Assembly: GCA_022565395.1 (NCBI GenBank)
Contig: JAIUMV010000028.1
Location: 1 to 41,046, forward strand
DNA from: Marinobacter sp.
GTDB lineage: Bacteria; Pseudomonadota; Gammaproteobacteria; Pseudomonadales; Oleiphilaceae
Reading direction: 5' to 3'
Length of the DNA stretch: 41,046 nt
Shown here piece after piece: positions 1 through 8,645 of this stretch. A program made the translations under genes and the position numbers. The stretch's first letter is position 1. Each line of letters begins with the position of its first letter. Below the pieces are notes generated by a model. That model had not been told where the DNA came from. It was given only the letters and a program-made list of their open reading frames with translations, and searched no databases.

Positions 1-343
1 ACCCCCCCAACCCCCCGTCCCGGGGGGTGCGTTGCGGGCCACCCCGGCCCCTATCCGGCCCCGTAATGTTCTACCGGCCGAGCGCGCCCGAACATTCTGC
101 ATACATCGACATTTTTTTAGCAGATTCAATCTAATGAAGTTCTCTGTGAGTCATTTTGGTCGTTACAGCTGCAGGAGTCTGAGCATGGGCGACGGGAGGG
201 CTCTTTCAGGACCGTAGAGGGCCAGGGATGGCCCGAAACGAGCCTACAGGGAAGTACTTGTGGCGTGTCCTGGAAGAGCCCTCCCGTTGACCTTGCCCGC
301 ACCCTAACGAGCAGGCTAGAGCCGTATTTAGAGGAAATAGTAT
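1..343. other. Gene-free upstream region
   Basis: No convincing gene is seen here; the short open frames lack ribosome sites and recognisable content. It begins with a C-run/G-run hairpin (about 12-26) that lacks a T tract, so it is only a weak candidate for the terminator of a gene to the left. From 190 to 289 it holds a long imperfect palindrome listed separately. The last 15 bases carry the ribosome site of the crotonase gene. Confidence 0.6.
190..289. repeat. Long imperfect palindrome, REP/MITE-like intergenic element
   Basis: Arms at 190-212 and 267-289 are complementary over 23 bases with two mismatches. Between them sits a smaller perfect hairpin (219-234, GGGCCA, loop GGGA, TGGCCC) and a minimal TAC-AGGGAA-GTA motif at 245-256. 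Nested mini-hairpins with GGGA-type loops inside a 100-base palindrome fit the short dispersed intergenic repeats common in gammaproteobacteria. That family assignment is from memory of similar repeats; copy number cannot be tested within this window, where I saw no second copy. Confidence 0.6.
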
Positions 344-1123
344 ATGTCACTGGTAAACGTAGAAAAGCAAGGCCACATCCTGCTGATCGGTCTGAATCGT
401 CCGGAAAAAATGAACGCAATGAACCGGGCCATGTACCACGAGATCGCTGCGGCCTACTACCAGCTTCAGCATGACCCAGAGCTGCGTGTAGCGGTTATGT
501 ATGCCAATGGCGATCACTTCACCAGCGGCCTGCAGCTGGATGACTGGGCCGGTGTTTTCGCCAACGGTAAGGGTATTGCGCCTGGGGAAGGCGAGCTCGA
601 TCCGTTCCATATCAGCGGCGAAGGGCTGACCAAACCCGTGGTTTTTGCTGCTCAGGGCATCTGCTACACCTGCGGCGTGGAGATGATGCTAAACACAGAT
701 ATTCGTGTGGCAGCCAAAGGCACACGCTTCGCCCAACTGGAAGTCAAACGGGGTATCTTCGCCTGTGGCGGGGCCACTATCCGGTTACAGCGTGAGATCG
801 GCTGGGGCAATGCCCAGCGCTACTTGCTGACGGGAGATGAGTGGACGGCTGAGCAAGCCTATCAGTGGGGCCTGATTCAGGAACTGGTTGAACCGGGCGA
901 ACAATTCAATACCGCCCTCGCCATCGCCCAGCGTATTGCCCGGGCAGCACCGCTTGGGGTTTGTGGTAGCCTGGCCTCCTCCAAACTGGCGGTTTCTCAG
1001 GGCCAGGAAGCAGCCAAACAGCGGCTGTTCGTGGACCTGCAGCCCGTGATGGCCAGTGAGGATGTGAAAGAAGGTATCCAGTCCTTTCTGGAGCGACGGG
1101 AAGCCAAGTTTGTTGGCCGCTGA
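344..1123 (+). CDS. Enoyl-CoA hydratase/isomerase family (crotonase) protein
   Basis: A 259-residue protein of the usual crotonase length. The first oxyanion-hole segment is seen near residues 57-66 (GDHFTSGLQL) and the second around 108-120. Glutamates at 113 and 133 fall at the two positions that act as catalytic acids/bases in classical enoyl-CoA hydratase, so it is probably an active acyl-CoA hydratase or isomerase in beta-oxidation or a related CoA pathway. The exact substrate cannot be read from the sequence. An AGAGGAA ribosome site lies about seven bases before ATG 344. It is followed by the rof-like gene after about 90 bases and may be transcribed alone. Confidence 0.88.
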   Translation: MSLVNVEKQGHILLIGLNRPEKMNAMNRAMYHEIAAAYYQLQHDPELRVAVMYANGDHFTSGLQLDDWAGVFANGKGIAPGEGELDPFHISGEGLTKPVVFAAQGICYTCGVEMMLNTDIRVAAKGTRFAQLEVKRGIFACGGATIRLQREIGWGNAQRYLLTGDEWTAEQAYQWGLIQELVEPGEQFNTALAIAQRIARAAPLGVCGSLASSKLAVSQGQEAAKQRLFVDLQPVMASEDVKEGIQSFLERREAKFVGR

Positions 1124-1216
1124 TGGTTACGTGCTACGGACTGGCAAAAATCCGTATTTGAGCCAGACTCATGGCATAACCAGAAGCGGTATCAGCCGCG
1201 GCAAAAAGGAACGGTC

Positions 1217-1471
1217 ATGAGCAATGCCAACCCCTATAAGCCCATCGACTGCGGCTTTCATGATGTGTTACTGGAGCTGGCCACCTTCCATCGGGTGGTG
1301 GAAATCATCTTCCGCGATGAGTCCGGCCAGATCCAGACCGTCCATGATCAAATCAAGGACGTGTTTACCCGGGCCGGTGAGGAATTCATGCTCATCGGGC
1401 GGGGCCAGCTGATCAGGCTGGACCATTTGATCATGGTGGAAGGTAAAGCTGTTCATTTTGCAAATGGATAG
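1217..1471 (+). CDS. rof: Rho-binding antiterminator, Rof/YaeO-like
   Basis: An 84-residue protein whose N-terminus (YKPIDCGFHDVLLELA) closely parallels E. coli Rof (YaeO), which starts with YQPINC...LELAC. It also shares the pattern of alternating beta strands, a central charged segment, and a C-terminal RLDHLI strand where Rof has RLDKI. Rof binds the RNA-binding domain of transcription terminator Rho and lowers termination. An AAAAAGGAAC ribosome site precedes ATG 1217. Assignment rests on recalled family similarity and matching length; the level of antitermination activity is unknown. Confidence 0.82.
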   Translation: MSNANPYKPIDCGFHDVLLELATFHRVVEIIFRDESGQIQTVHDQIKDVFTRAGEEFMLIGRGQLIRLDHLIMVEGKAVHFANG

Positions 1472-1587
1472 TGTTGTTGCATAAATCCTTAACCTAATTG
1501 AAATTTTTTCTTCACGAGGTTGAAAAGTACTGACCCGAAACTGCGGTGTGTTCCTCCTACAACACACCACTGATGAGGGTAAGTGAC

Positions 1588-3633
1588 ATGGACAACCAAA
1601 AGATGAATCCCGTGCACTTGGACCCGGACTATGAGCCGATGTCCAATGCATCCAATAACACCCGTTTTGCCTCTATTCTTGAAGCCCGCATGGCGCGTCG
1701 AGGTGTGCTGAAGGGCGGTCTGGCGGCGGCCATGACGGGTTTGTTCGGCGGTTTCGCCCTGACCGGCTGCGGCTCAAGCAGCTCCAGCCCGGAAACCGGT
1801 GTGGCACCGCAGTTGGTTGGCTTCAAAGCCATTCCCGTCAGCGATGAAGACACCATTGTGGTTCCTGAGGGTTACTCCGCCCACGTTATTACCCGTTGGG
1901 GAGACCCCATCTCTGCCAACAACGGCGTATTCCCTGAGTTTGACCCACTGACCAACACCGGCGCTGATCAGGCGCATCAGATTGGTTCTCACCATGACGG
2001 CATGCACTTCTTCCCCATCGAAGGTAACGACCCCAACGAAGGCAGCTCTACCGATGGTCTGCTGGTGATGAACCACGAGTACATCGAGCCTCGCTTTATG
2101 CACGCTTCGGCCGTAGGCGCCTCCCTGACCCGTAGCCAGTTCCCCCGTATCGATTCTGACAACCGCGACGACGATGAAGTGCTGAAAGAGCTGAATGCTC
2201 ATGGCGTCAGTGTGGTGCGTGTTCAGAAAGGCGTTAATGGCACCTGGAGTCATGTTCAGGGTGACTCTCTCAACCGCCGTATTACCGGCCTGACTCCCAT
2301 GGAAATCTCCGGCCCGGTACGGGGTACAGACTGGGTCAAGACCAAGTACAGCCCGACCGGCACAATGACCCGCGGTACCCTGAACAACTGTGCCCACGGT
2401 GTAACGCCCTGGAACACCTACATGGCAGCTGAGGAAAACTGGGCAGGTTACTTTGTTAATAACAGCCCGCGCCCCGAGTCCCAGTCCCGTTATGGTGTGC
2501 GTCCCAGTGGTAAATCACGTTACGCCTGGGAAGACGCACAAAGCCGCGCTGACGAGTATGTGCGTTTCAATGCCACCCCCGGCGACGGCGCAGCCACCGA
2601 AGACTACCGTAATGAGCCTCACTGCTTTGGCTGGATGGTGGAGATTGATCCGTTCGACGCGACCAGCACACCCATCAAGCGCACCGCGCTGGGCCGTTTT
2701 GCTCATGAAGGTGTGGTGTTTGCGCCCAGCATCGAAGGCCGCCCGGTGGTTTGTTACTCTGGTGATGACGCCCGGAATGAGTACATCTACAAATTCGTTA
2801 GCGCCCAGCCTTACCACAAGGCGACCGCGGGTGGGTATCTGCTGGATAGCGGCACTCTGTACGTAGCCAAGTTTAACGCGGACGGTAGCGGCGAGTGGCT
2901 GCCATTGGTGTTTGGTCAGGGCCCGCTGACGCCGGCCAACGGCTTTGACAGCCAGGCGGATGTGCTGGTCAAGACCCGCTCTGCCGCCGATGCGGTAGGC
3001 GCCACCAAAATGGATCGCCCGGAGTGGGGTGCTGTGGACCCTAACACCCGTGAGGTTTACTTTACCCTCACCAACAACAGCAGCCGTACTGAGGCTGATG
3101 CGGCCAATCCCCGTACCAACAGCCGTTGGGGCCATATCATCAAGTGGCAGGAAGGCAGTGAAGACAATACCGCCACAACCTTTAACTGGGATATCTTTAT
3201 CCTGGCTGGGCCAACCGACGATTCTGACTTCAACGGCCAACCGCTGAATGAGGACCAGATCTTCAATAGCCCGGATGGCTTGTGGATTGATAAGGATTCC
3301 CGCGTCTGGATTCAGACCGATATCAGTGAAGGTGTCATGAACACCGGAGATTTCGCTCAGTTCGGCAACAACCAGATGCTTGTTGCCGATCCGCGTAATG
3401 GCGTACTGCGTCGCTTCCTGACGGGGCCTATTGGGCAAGAGATTACCGGTGTGATCACCACGCCGGATCAGCGCACCATGTTCATTAATGTGCAGCACCC
3501 CGGTGCGACAACAGCGGCAGGTGAATTTGCTGCTGGCAACATGAACAGCGACTGGCCGGACCGTACGACCAACTACCCGCGCTCTGCAACGGTCGTTATC
3601 ACCAAGGACGACGGTGGCATTATCGGCACCTGA
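1588..3633 (+). CDS. PhoX-family (DUF839) phosphatase-like Tat lipoprotein
   Basis: About 681 residues of the PhoX/DUF839 family, calcium- and iron-dependent alkaline phosphatases that release phosphate from esters outside the cytoplasm. Family hallmarks are visible: GFKAIPVS and VVPEGY near the start of the mature part, GSHHDGMHFFPI, LLVMNHEY, TPWNTYMAAEENWAGYF, and SPDGLWID followed by GNNQML late in the protein. The N-terminus has a twin-arginine motif (ARRGVLKGG, residues 36-44) and a lipobox-like LTGC ending at Cys61, so I predict Tat export and lipid anchoring. ATG 1588 is chosen because AGGG lies eight bases before it; an earlier GTG at 1546 has no such site. No clear Pho box was found upstream, so phosphate control is unproven. 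Confidence 0.88.
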   Translation: MDNQKMNPVHLDPDYEPMSNASNNTRFASILEARMARRGVLKGGLAAAMTGLFGGFALTGCGSSSSSPETGVAPQLVGFKAIPVSDEDTIVVPEGYSAHVITRWGDPISANNGVFPEFDPLTNTGADQAHQIGSHHDGMHFFPIEGNDPNEGSSTDGLLVMNHEYIEPRFMHASAVGASLTRSQFPRIDSDNRDDDEVLKELNAHGVSVVRVQKGVNGTWSHVQGDSLNRRITGLTPMEISGPVRGTDWVKTKYSPTGTMTRGTLNNCAHGVTPWNTYMAAEENWAGYFVNNSPRPESQSRYGVRPSGKSRYAWEDAQSRADEYVRFNATPGDGAATEDYRNEPHCFGWMVEIDPFDATSTPIKRTALGRFAHEGVVFAPSIEGRPVVCYSGDDARNEYIYKFVSAQPYHKATAGGYLLDSGTLYVAKFNADGSGEWLPLVFGQGPLTPANGFDSQADVLVKTRSAADAVGATKMDRPEWGAVDPNTREVYFTLTNNSSRTEADAANPRTNSRWGHIIKWQEGSEDNTATTFNWDIFILAGPTDDSDFNGQPLNEDQIFNSPDGLWIDKDSRVWIQTDISEGVMNTGDFAQFGNNQMLVADPRNGVLRRFLTGPIGQEITGVITTPDQRTMFINVQHPGATTAAGEFAAGNMNSDWPDRTTNYPRSATVVITKDDGGIIGT

Positions 3634-3644
3634 TAACCCTTGGA

Positions 3645-3685
3645 GTAACAACAAAGCCGGGCCCTGTGCCCGGCTTTGTTGTTAC
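3645..3685 (+). terminator. Perfect 18-bp stem-loop terminator after phoX-like gene
   Basis: Arms 3645-3662 and 3668-3685 are exact reverse complements over 18 bases with a five-base loop (CCTGT). The descending arm contains CTTTGTTGTT rather than a pure T run. It begins 11 bases after the PhoX-like stop codon and precedes a new gene on the same strand, so it most likely insulates the two. Confidence 0.85.
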
Positions 3686-3747
3686 GGCTGCAACCCGCGG
3701 CAGGCGTTGCTATGCTGAGGTCAAACAGAGCCTGGCTGGGGGCGTCC

Positions 3748-4428
3748 ATGAAATCCTCCGATCACATACCGCTATGGGCTGTCGCCATGCTGGCGGCACT
3801 GATTCCGTTCATCACCATTCATGTGACCTTCATTGTATCGGTGTATGAGGGTTACGTGCCCCTGTGCAACCCCTATATTGACAGTTGCACCAGTATCAGC
3901 CGCACCGGGCGCCACGGCACCGCCTACTTCATTTTCAAGGGTGCCATGCTGCCTGCGGCCCTGTTGGGCTGGTGGTTCTGGTGGTTGAATCGGCGTTGGC
4001 TGGGGCGGTTGGGGGCCAGGCCTGACAAACTTAGCTGGTTGCCCTGGCTTGGGCTGGCGGCCGCGCTGGCTCTGGGGGCCTATACTCTGACGCTGGGCCA
4101 TCATGGGGATGGCTTCCGCCTCATTCGCCGCACTGGTGTTGTGTTGTATTTTTCTCTGACCTTTATCGCCCAGCTTATTCTCAGCGCCGCCTTAACAACC
4201 ACCGCGCGCTGGACTGTCGAGGGACGCAGGTTATTGCGGCTGTGCCAACTGGTGCTGGGCATCGGCATACTGTCCGTGCTGCTGACGGCGTTCGCCTATG
4301 GGCTCTACAGCCAGATTGACGATGCCTTTGAATGGGTATTGGCCTTGTTGATCAATACCCATGCTTTGTGGGTGGCCATACTTTGGCGACGCAGTGGCTT
4401 CCATGCCAAGCTGTGGGCATCCGGCTAG
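3748..4428 (+). CDS. Six-helix membrane protein, Frag1/DRAM-like
   Basis: About 226 residues, strongly hydrophobic, with roughly six predicted membrane segments. An extracytoplasmic loop after the first helix carries cysteines and a SISRTGRHG stretch, reminiscent of Frag1/DRAM/Sfk1-type proteins, whose bacterial role is unknown. I chose ATG 3748 because a G-rich ribosome site (GGGGG) lies five bases before it; ATG 3712 would extend the protein by 12 residues but has no good site. The 3' end overlaps by four bases the end of a gene on the other strand. The family call is tentative. Confidence 0.65.
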   Translation: MKSSDHIPLWAVAMLAALIPFITIHVTFIVSVYEGYVPLCNPYIDSCTSISRTGRHGTAYFIFKGAMLPAALLGWWFWWLNRRWLGRLGARPDKLSWLPWLGLAAALALGAYTLTLGHHGDGFRLIRRTGVVLYFSLTFIAQLILSAALTTTARWTVEGRRLLRLCQLVLGIGILSVLLTAFAYGLYSQIDDAFEWVLALLINTHALWVAILWRRSGFHAKLWASG

Positions 4429-4724
4429 CTGGCTTTGCGCAGGCCGCTTCTGAGGGCAGCTTCCTGTGCTTCAGCGCAGATGGCGCAGTTGCTTCGGTTG
4501 CAGTGACTGTAGTCGTGGATGGCAACGCCATGGAGAACATCGATAGGATTACGGAAGACTGTGTGCTGGCTTTCCTGAATGTGTCGGGTCAGGGCCTGTT
4601 CTGCCAGCGCCAGTTCCACAAACGGCCCCAGATCTTTGTTTTCCCGGGTGCGGGCGTACCAGCCCAATTCGGTCTGAATAAAACGCTCGGAGCGAAAATC
4701 GCTAATCTGCCACGCCATACTCAT
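4425..4724 (-). CDS. Small cytoplasmic protein with CX4CX2C motif, unknown function
   Basis: A 99-residue protein I do not recognise. It has no signal peptide or membrane segment, and its C-terminal third holds a CNRSNCAIC cluster preceded by histidines (HDYSHC), which could bind a metal. Its ATG overlaps the stop of the preceding small gene by four bases (ATGA), which indicates translational coupling in a two-gene operon. Its stop overlaps by four bases the end of the convergent membrane-protein gene. Confidence 0.6.
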   Translation of the reverse strand: MSMAWQISDFRSERFIQTELGWYARTRENKDLGPFVELALAEQALTRHIQESQHTVFRNPIDVLHGVAIHDYSHCNRSNCAICAEAQEAALRSGLRKAS

Positions 4725-4882
4725 AGTCTCCGGATGTTATTGTTGTAGAGGTGGTCCGTATTACTGCTGTATGAAGGCTGCAGTCCGTTGTTGCCTCGCT
4801 CATCGTAGTAGTTGGCACTGACCCAACTGACGGATGTTAGGCCTGCGATAATTAACAGGCCTGCGATTGCAAAACGCTTCAT
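4721..4882 (-). CDS. Short secreted or membrane-anchored peptide
   Basis: A 53-residue product beginning MKRFAIAGLLIIAGLTSVSW, a textbook positively charged then hydrophobic signal segment, followed by about 28 polar residues rich in Tyr, Asn and Ser. Cleavage near VSA would leave a peptide of roughly 30 residues. The nearest ribosome site (AAGGAG) is 12 bases before ATG 4882, a long spacing; an in-frame GTG at 4909 has no site. It is translationally coupled to the Cys-cluster gene. Function unknown. Confidence 0.55.
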   Translation of the reverse strand: MKRFAIAGLLIIAGLTSVSWVSANYYDERGNNGLQPSYSSNTDHLYNNNIRRL

Positions 4883-4962
4883 GGTGCTGGGCGTCTCCTT
4901 GTACTGCACTGATGTAACAGGGTGTCATTTTCGGCCCGGCTGCTGGCTTACGGTATGGCTTT

Positions 4963-4978
4963 TGTGACATTTGTCACA
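4963..4978. promoter_or_regulatory. Perfect CRP/Vfr-type operator palindrome
   Basis: TGTGACATTTGTCACA is a perfect 7-bp inverted repeat with two central bases and matches the consensus TGTGA-N6-TCACA bound by CRP/Vfr proteins exactly. It lies about 80 bases before the start of the minus-strand small-peptide gene, a distance that suits cAMP-dependent activation of that two-gene unit. The MFS gene on the other side ends towards it, so it is not the target. Binding is inferred from sequence only. Confidence 0.7.
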
Positions 4979-5074
4979 TTTTTTTGGCCAATAGCCGTAT
5001 ACCTGACTGCCATTGTAGGACAAACGTACATTCTTGGTGCATGGTTCCCTTTTTTCTTGCGCTTCACGCAAATT

Positions 5075-6373
5075 TTATTGAACCTCGCGCAGACGCCGTG
5101 CGCACAGGGTTCCGCAGAGGCCCATGGCGCCCAGCATGAGTATGACGGCGGCGGGAGACAGCAGGGACACTAGTGCGCTCAGGGCCCCGGCCACCAGCAG
5201 CAGTACGCCGATAACGGTGTTGCTGACAGCGGTATAGTCTGTGCGCTTGTTGCCTCCTGCCATGTCAACCAGATAGGTTTTGCGCCCCAGCCTGACGCCT
5301 GCATGGGCAATGCTCAGTACGAAGAACGCCAGGGGGAGAAACCCCTTGCCAAGGCTGGAAGCCGGCAGCAGCAGGCTGAGTACGGCAACCAACAGGCAGG
5401 TTGTGCTGGCGATGGTTGCCCCCAGAATCAGCACCTGCCTGCTGGAGCGATCAGCCATCCAGCCCCAGACACTGGCGCTGACCGAGCTGGCCAGGCTGCT
5501 GGCAAACAGGAAGGTGGCCAGCAATGTGGCGCCGCCGCTTTGCTGCTGAGCCATGACCACAAAGTAGGGTGCAGCCAGGGCTGAGCAAAGCAACAGCGCC
5601 CGTGTTATGACGAAGTGCCGGAAGGGCGCGTCATCCCGTAACAAGGACAGGCTGCGCAGGGCTTCCTGCAGCGCATTGCCACCGCCGTCGGTTTCACCGC
5701 GCAGTTCTTCAATATTGGCAAACATGACACCAGCAATCAGCCAGAGCATTGCTCCCATCACCAGCAGCAGGCTGTAGAACAGCAGGGAAGGCTCGCCTGC
5801 CTGAAACAGCAGCACTGCCAATGTTGCCGTCAGTATCCCGCTCACGGTGGTGGCCAGCCCGGCGAGGCGGCCCCGGCGGGTTTTGGGAATTACCTTGCCC
5901 TGGACGTCCTTCATGGCGACCGAGCAAAAGCCCCGCGCCAGGGAGAAGATCACCAGCGCCGCGAGGATGCCAAAGCCTGCCCGGTAACCATCCATGGTCC
6001 AGACGCTGGCGGCCATTAGCAACACTGCGAGCGCTTGCCCCAGACTACCGCCCACCCAGAAACCTTTGCGTATGGGTTTACGCCGCATCCAGGCGCCAAT
6101 AGCCAATTGCGGAATCATGGAGCCGGACTCCCGAACAGGAACCAGCCAGGCTACCAGCGCGTGGGCGCCCACCGCCCCCATCAGCCAGGCGAGAACAGTT
6201 TTGGGGCTGATCAGCAGGTCTCCCAGTTTGGTCAGTACCAAACTGCCAAACATCAGGAAGAAATTACGCGGTACCTGATGGCAGGCCTCATCCGGAATGT
6301 CTCTGCAGACCCGGGCATCTTCTTCATTGGCAATCAGCGCGTAGAGCCGATCGCTGGCAGGTTTCTCTGACAC
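5075..6373 (-). CDS. MFS-type transporter
   Basis: About 432 residues with around 11-12 hydrophobic segments and a charged central loop (GETDGGG region) splitting two halves, as in major facilitator carriers. Short basic loops such as MRRKPIRKG and KTRRGRLAG lie between helices on the cytoplasmic side. The N-terminal 40 residues are hydrophilic. I place the start at GTG 6373 because AGGAG lies six bases before it; an upstream open extension to 6433 lacks a site. Substrate unknown. It appears to be a single-gene unit, divergent from the chemoreceptor gene. Confidence 0.75.
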   Translation of the reverse strand: MSEKPASDRLYALIANEEDARVCRDIPDEACHQVPRNFFLMFGSLVLTKLGDLLISPKTVLAWLMGAVGAHALVAWLVPVRESGSMIPQLAIGAWMRRKPIRKGFWVGGSLGQALAVLLMAASVWTMDGYRAGFGILAALVIFSLARGFCSVAMKDVQGKVIPKTRRGRLAGLATTVSGILTATLAVLLFQAGEPSLLFYSLLLVMGAMLWLIAGVMFANIEELRGETDGGGNALQEALRSLSLLRDDAPFRHFVITRALLLCSALAAPYFVVMAQQQSGGATLLATFLFASSLASSVSASVWGWMADRSSRQVLILGATIASTTCLLVAVLSLLLPASSLGKGFLPLAFFVLSIAHAGVRLGRKTYLVDMAGGNKRTDYTAVSNTVIGVLLLVAGALSALVSLLSPAAVILMLGAMGLCGTLCARRLREVQ

Positions 6374-6493
6374 ACAGCACTCCTGTCTTGATGAGCTCCC
6401 AAGCATAGCAGTCGATAAATAAGCCAAACACAACTAAAGTCATGGAGCAGAGGCGCTTGTACGGTGGCCTGTGGTGGTTTAGATGAGGTCTGA

Positions 6494-7645
6494 ATGAAGT
6501 CCATTGAAAAGATAACCGGGGTTGCCGGTATCACGGCAGCCTTGGTGGCGCTGGTGTTAGGGGTATGGGGTAGCTCGCAGTTGGGTCTCAACCCGATCCC
6601 GGTCGCTCTCGGCCTGGTGGTGGGCATGGTGTTCGCATCAGTGTTTCTTGCTATCCATGTGCTACTGCCATTGGAGCACGGCCTGGCTGCCCTGGCCGCT
6701 GGAGAAGAGCTTACCGATACCGTATTGGCGGATCGCGCCGCCAGTTTGCAGTTAGCCCGCCGCCGGGACGATGGCCTGCTGGAGCGTCTGGCGGCCAATG
6801 CAGATGACAGTGTTGCAGCCGCCGCAGCGATGGGGCACGAAGCGGACCAGCTCAGAGGTGCGATGACCGACTGTGGGGAAGACAGCCAGGAGATGGTCGC
6901 CGTCGCTGGTCAGGTCTCGGGTCAGTTGCAGCAGTCGGCTGCGCAGGGGAGCGCGGCAGCCGAGGCTGCGGACCAGGCCCGGCAGCTCAGTGCGTCGGGC
7001 GAGCAGGCATTGGCAGGTGCGGTGGAGCGTATTCGTGCTTTACAGCAGCAGTCCGCCGAGAACCTGACATTGATTCAGGCATTGAACGAAAAAGCCAACC
7101 GGATTCAGGGGGTTACCAGTGTTATCGAGGGTATTGCCGGGCAAACCAATCTGCTGGCACTGAACGCTGCCATAGAGGCCGCCCGGGCCGGTGATCTGGG
7201 GCGCGGGTTTGCGGTGGTGGCGGACGAAGTGCGCAGCTTGGCTGGCCGCACGGCCCAGGCGACCGCCGAAGTGGCCACCACTCTGGATGAGGTGCGGCAG
7301 GATACCGGTGCCATCGTTGCCCGTATTGAGGCCTTGAACACCTCGGTGGAGGCGGGGCTGGCCGCCGTGGAATCGGTGACAGTGCAGTTGGCGGAGATTG
7401 GTGTGCAGACTCAGCAGTTGCATCAGCATACCAGTAACATGGTTGCCGATGGGCAGGCGCAGGAGAGCGGTTTGCAGCAGGTGCTTGGCGCTGCCACCCG
7501 GGTACAGGCGCGGATTGCCGAGAGCGACAATGCCATGACTCACCTGGCTGAACAGGTGACGGTACTGAGTACGCTGGCAGCGCGGGCCAGGGCTGATATT
7601 GCTGCCGCTTACGATGACGGCAGCCACCACAAGCCCCTTGCCTGA
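6494..7645 (+). CDS. Methyl-accepting chemotaxis protein without periplasmic sensor
   Basis: A 383-residue chemoreceptor. Two hydrophobic segments (about 8-28 and 35-58) are separated by only a few residues, so there is no periplasmic ligand-binding domain. The rest is long amphipathic coiled coil. The signalling hairpin tip is unmistakable at about 211-253 ([20 protein letters not shown], then [18 protein letters not shown]), the part that contacts CheA and CheW. A receptor of this form probably senses an internal or membrane state or a partner protein. GAGGT lies six bases before ATG 6494. No other chemotaxis gene is nearby. Confidence 0.9.
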   Translation: MKSIEKITGVAGITAALVALVLGVWGSSQLGLNPIPVALGLVVGMVFASVFLAIHVLLPLEHGLAALAAGEELTDTVLADRAASLQLARRRDDGLLERLAANADDSVAAAAAMGHEADQLRGAMTDCGEDSQEMVAVAGQVSGQLQQSAAQGSAAAEAADQARQLSASGEQALAGAVERIRALQQQSAENLTLIQALNEKANRIQGVTSVIEGIAGQTNLLALNAAIEAARAGDLGRGFAVVADEVRSLAGRTAQATAEVATTLDEVRQDTGAIVARIEALNTSVEAGLAAVESVTVQLAEIGVQTQQLHQHTSNMVADGQAQESGLQQVLGAATRVQARIAESDNAMTHLAEQVTVLSTLAARARADIAAAYDDGSHHKPLA

Positions 7646-7692
7646 CGGTCGGGGCTGGGGCTTAATGGCGCGCTGATCAACCGGAGTCCGTC

Positions 7693-8529
7693 ATGCTCAG
7701 TTATCTTCATGCCTTTCATGCTGGCAATTACGCCGACCTGCAAAAACACTTTGCCTTGTACGCCACGCTGCGGCTCATGCACAACAAAGCCACGGCCATC
7801 ACCTGTATTGATACCCACGCTGGCAGTGCAGTCTATGACCTGACCAGCGAGCAGGCGCGCAAGACCGGTGAGGCGGCTGCAGGCATTGAACGGCTCTGGC
7901 GGACGGCAGGGCAGCAGCCGCTGGCCAGCTGGACGGATTTTCTGGCCGCGGTGGCCGACTTAAACAGTGGCGATACATTGCAGCGTTATCCGGGGTCTCC
8001 GGCCTGGTTTCAGCAGTGTCAGCGCCCTGGGGATGAGTTACTGGCCTTTGAGTTGCACAGTAATGAAACCAGCCGCCTGCAGACCTGGGCGAAAGGCAAA
8101 CCGGTGCGGGTTATCAATGCTGATGGCTTTCGTGGGCTGTTGAAAGCCTTGCCGCCACGTAATCCGCGCCTGCTGGTACTGATTGACCCACCCTATGAGG
8201 TTAAGGACGATTACCTGACCGCCGCAGATACACTGCTGAAAGCCTGGCAACGCTGTCGGCACGGGGTGTTTCTGCTGTGGTATCCGCTGCTGCCCGCGGG
8301 GTTGCACAAGGACATGCTGGCCAGGATTCAGGGCGGCACCATGCGAAAAGTGCTACGCAGCGAGGTGTGGTTGAGAGACCCGCCTGGTCGGGGTATGTTG
8401 GGCACGGGTTTGCTGGTGGTGAACCCGCCCTGGACCCTGGAGGAGCAACTGGCGCAGGCCATCAATGACCTGGACCACACGGGCATTCTACCCTGCCATT
8501 ATCAATCCGATTGGCTGGTGCCGGAGTAA
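7693..8529 (+). CDS. rlmJ: 23S rRNA (adenine-2030-N6)-methyltransferase RlmJ
   Basis: A 278-residue protein that methylates A2030 of 23S rRNA using S-adenosylmethionine. The N-terminus MLSYLHAFHAGNYADLQKH matches the RlmJ signature (E. coli MLSYRHSFHAGNHADVLKH). DTHAG at 40-44 and the DPPY catalytic motif at 165-168 of N6-adenine methyltransferases are present. Length agrees with the family (about 280). It is a housekeeping gene with its own ribosome site (CGGAGT) and no clear operon partner. Confidence 0.95.
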   Translation: MLSYLHAFHAGNYADLQKHFALYATLRLMHNKATAITCIDTHAGSAVYDLTSEQARKTGEAAAGIERLWRTAGQQPLASWTDFLAAVADLNSGDTLQRYPGSPAWFQQCQRPGDELLAFELHSNETSRLQTWAKGKPVRVINADGFRGLLKALPPRNPRLLVLIDPPYEVKDDYLTAADTLLKAWQRCRHGVFLLWYPLLPAGLHKDMLARIQGGTMRKVLRSEVWLRDPPGRGMLGTGLLVVNPPWTLEEQLAQAINDLDHTGILPCHYQSDWLVPE

Positions 8530-8645
8530 CCCTGGTGGCCGGCGGCGTTCTTGCCAAACTGTTAACCCTGCACAGGTCATTTCAGGCCAGTGCGGTAAAC
8601 TGATTTAACCGCGATAACAACTGTATAACATCAAGCGGAGATTCT

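Noticed and set aside
32-217. Open frame of 61 codons at the left edge
   Set aside because: No ribosome site and it runs into the palindromic repeat; composition unlike the real genes.
1124-1216. Weak TGGTTA/TAACCA inverted repeat after the crotonase gene
   Set aside because: Six-base arms more than 45 bases apart are expected by chance.
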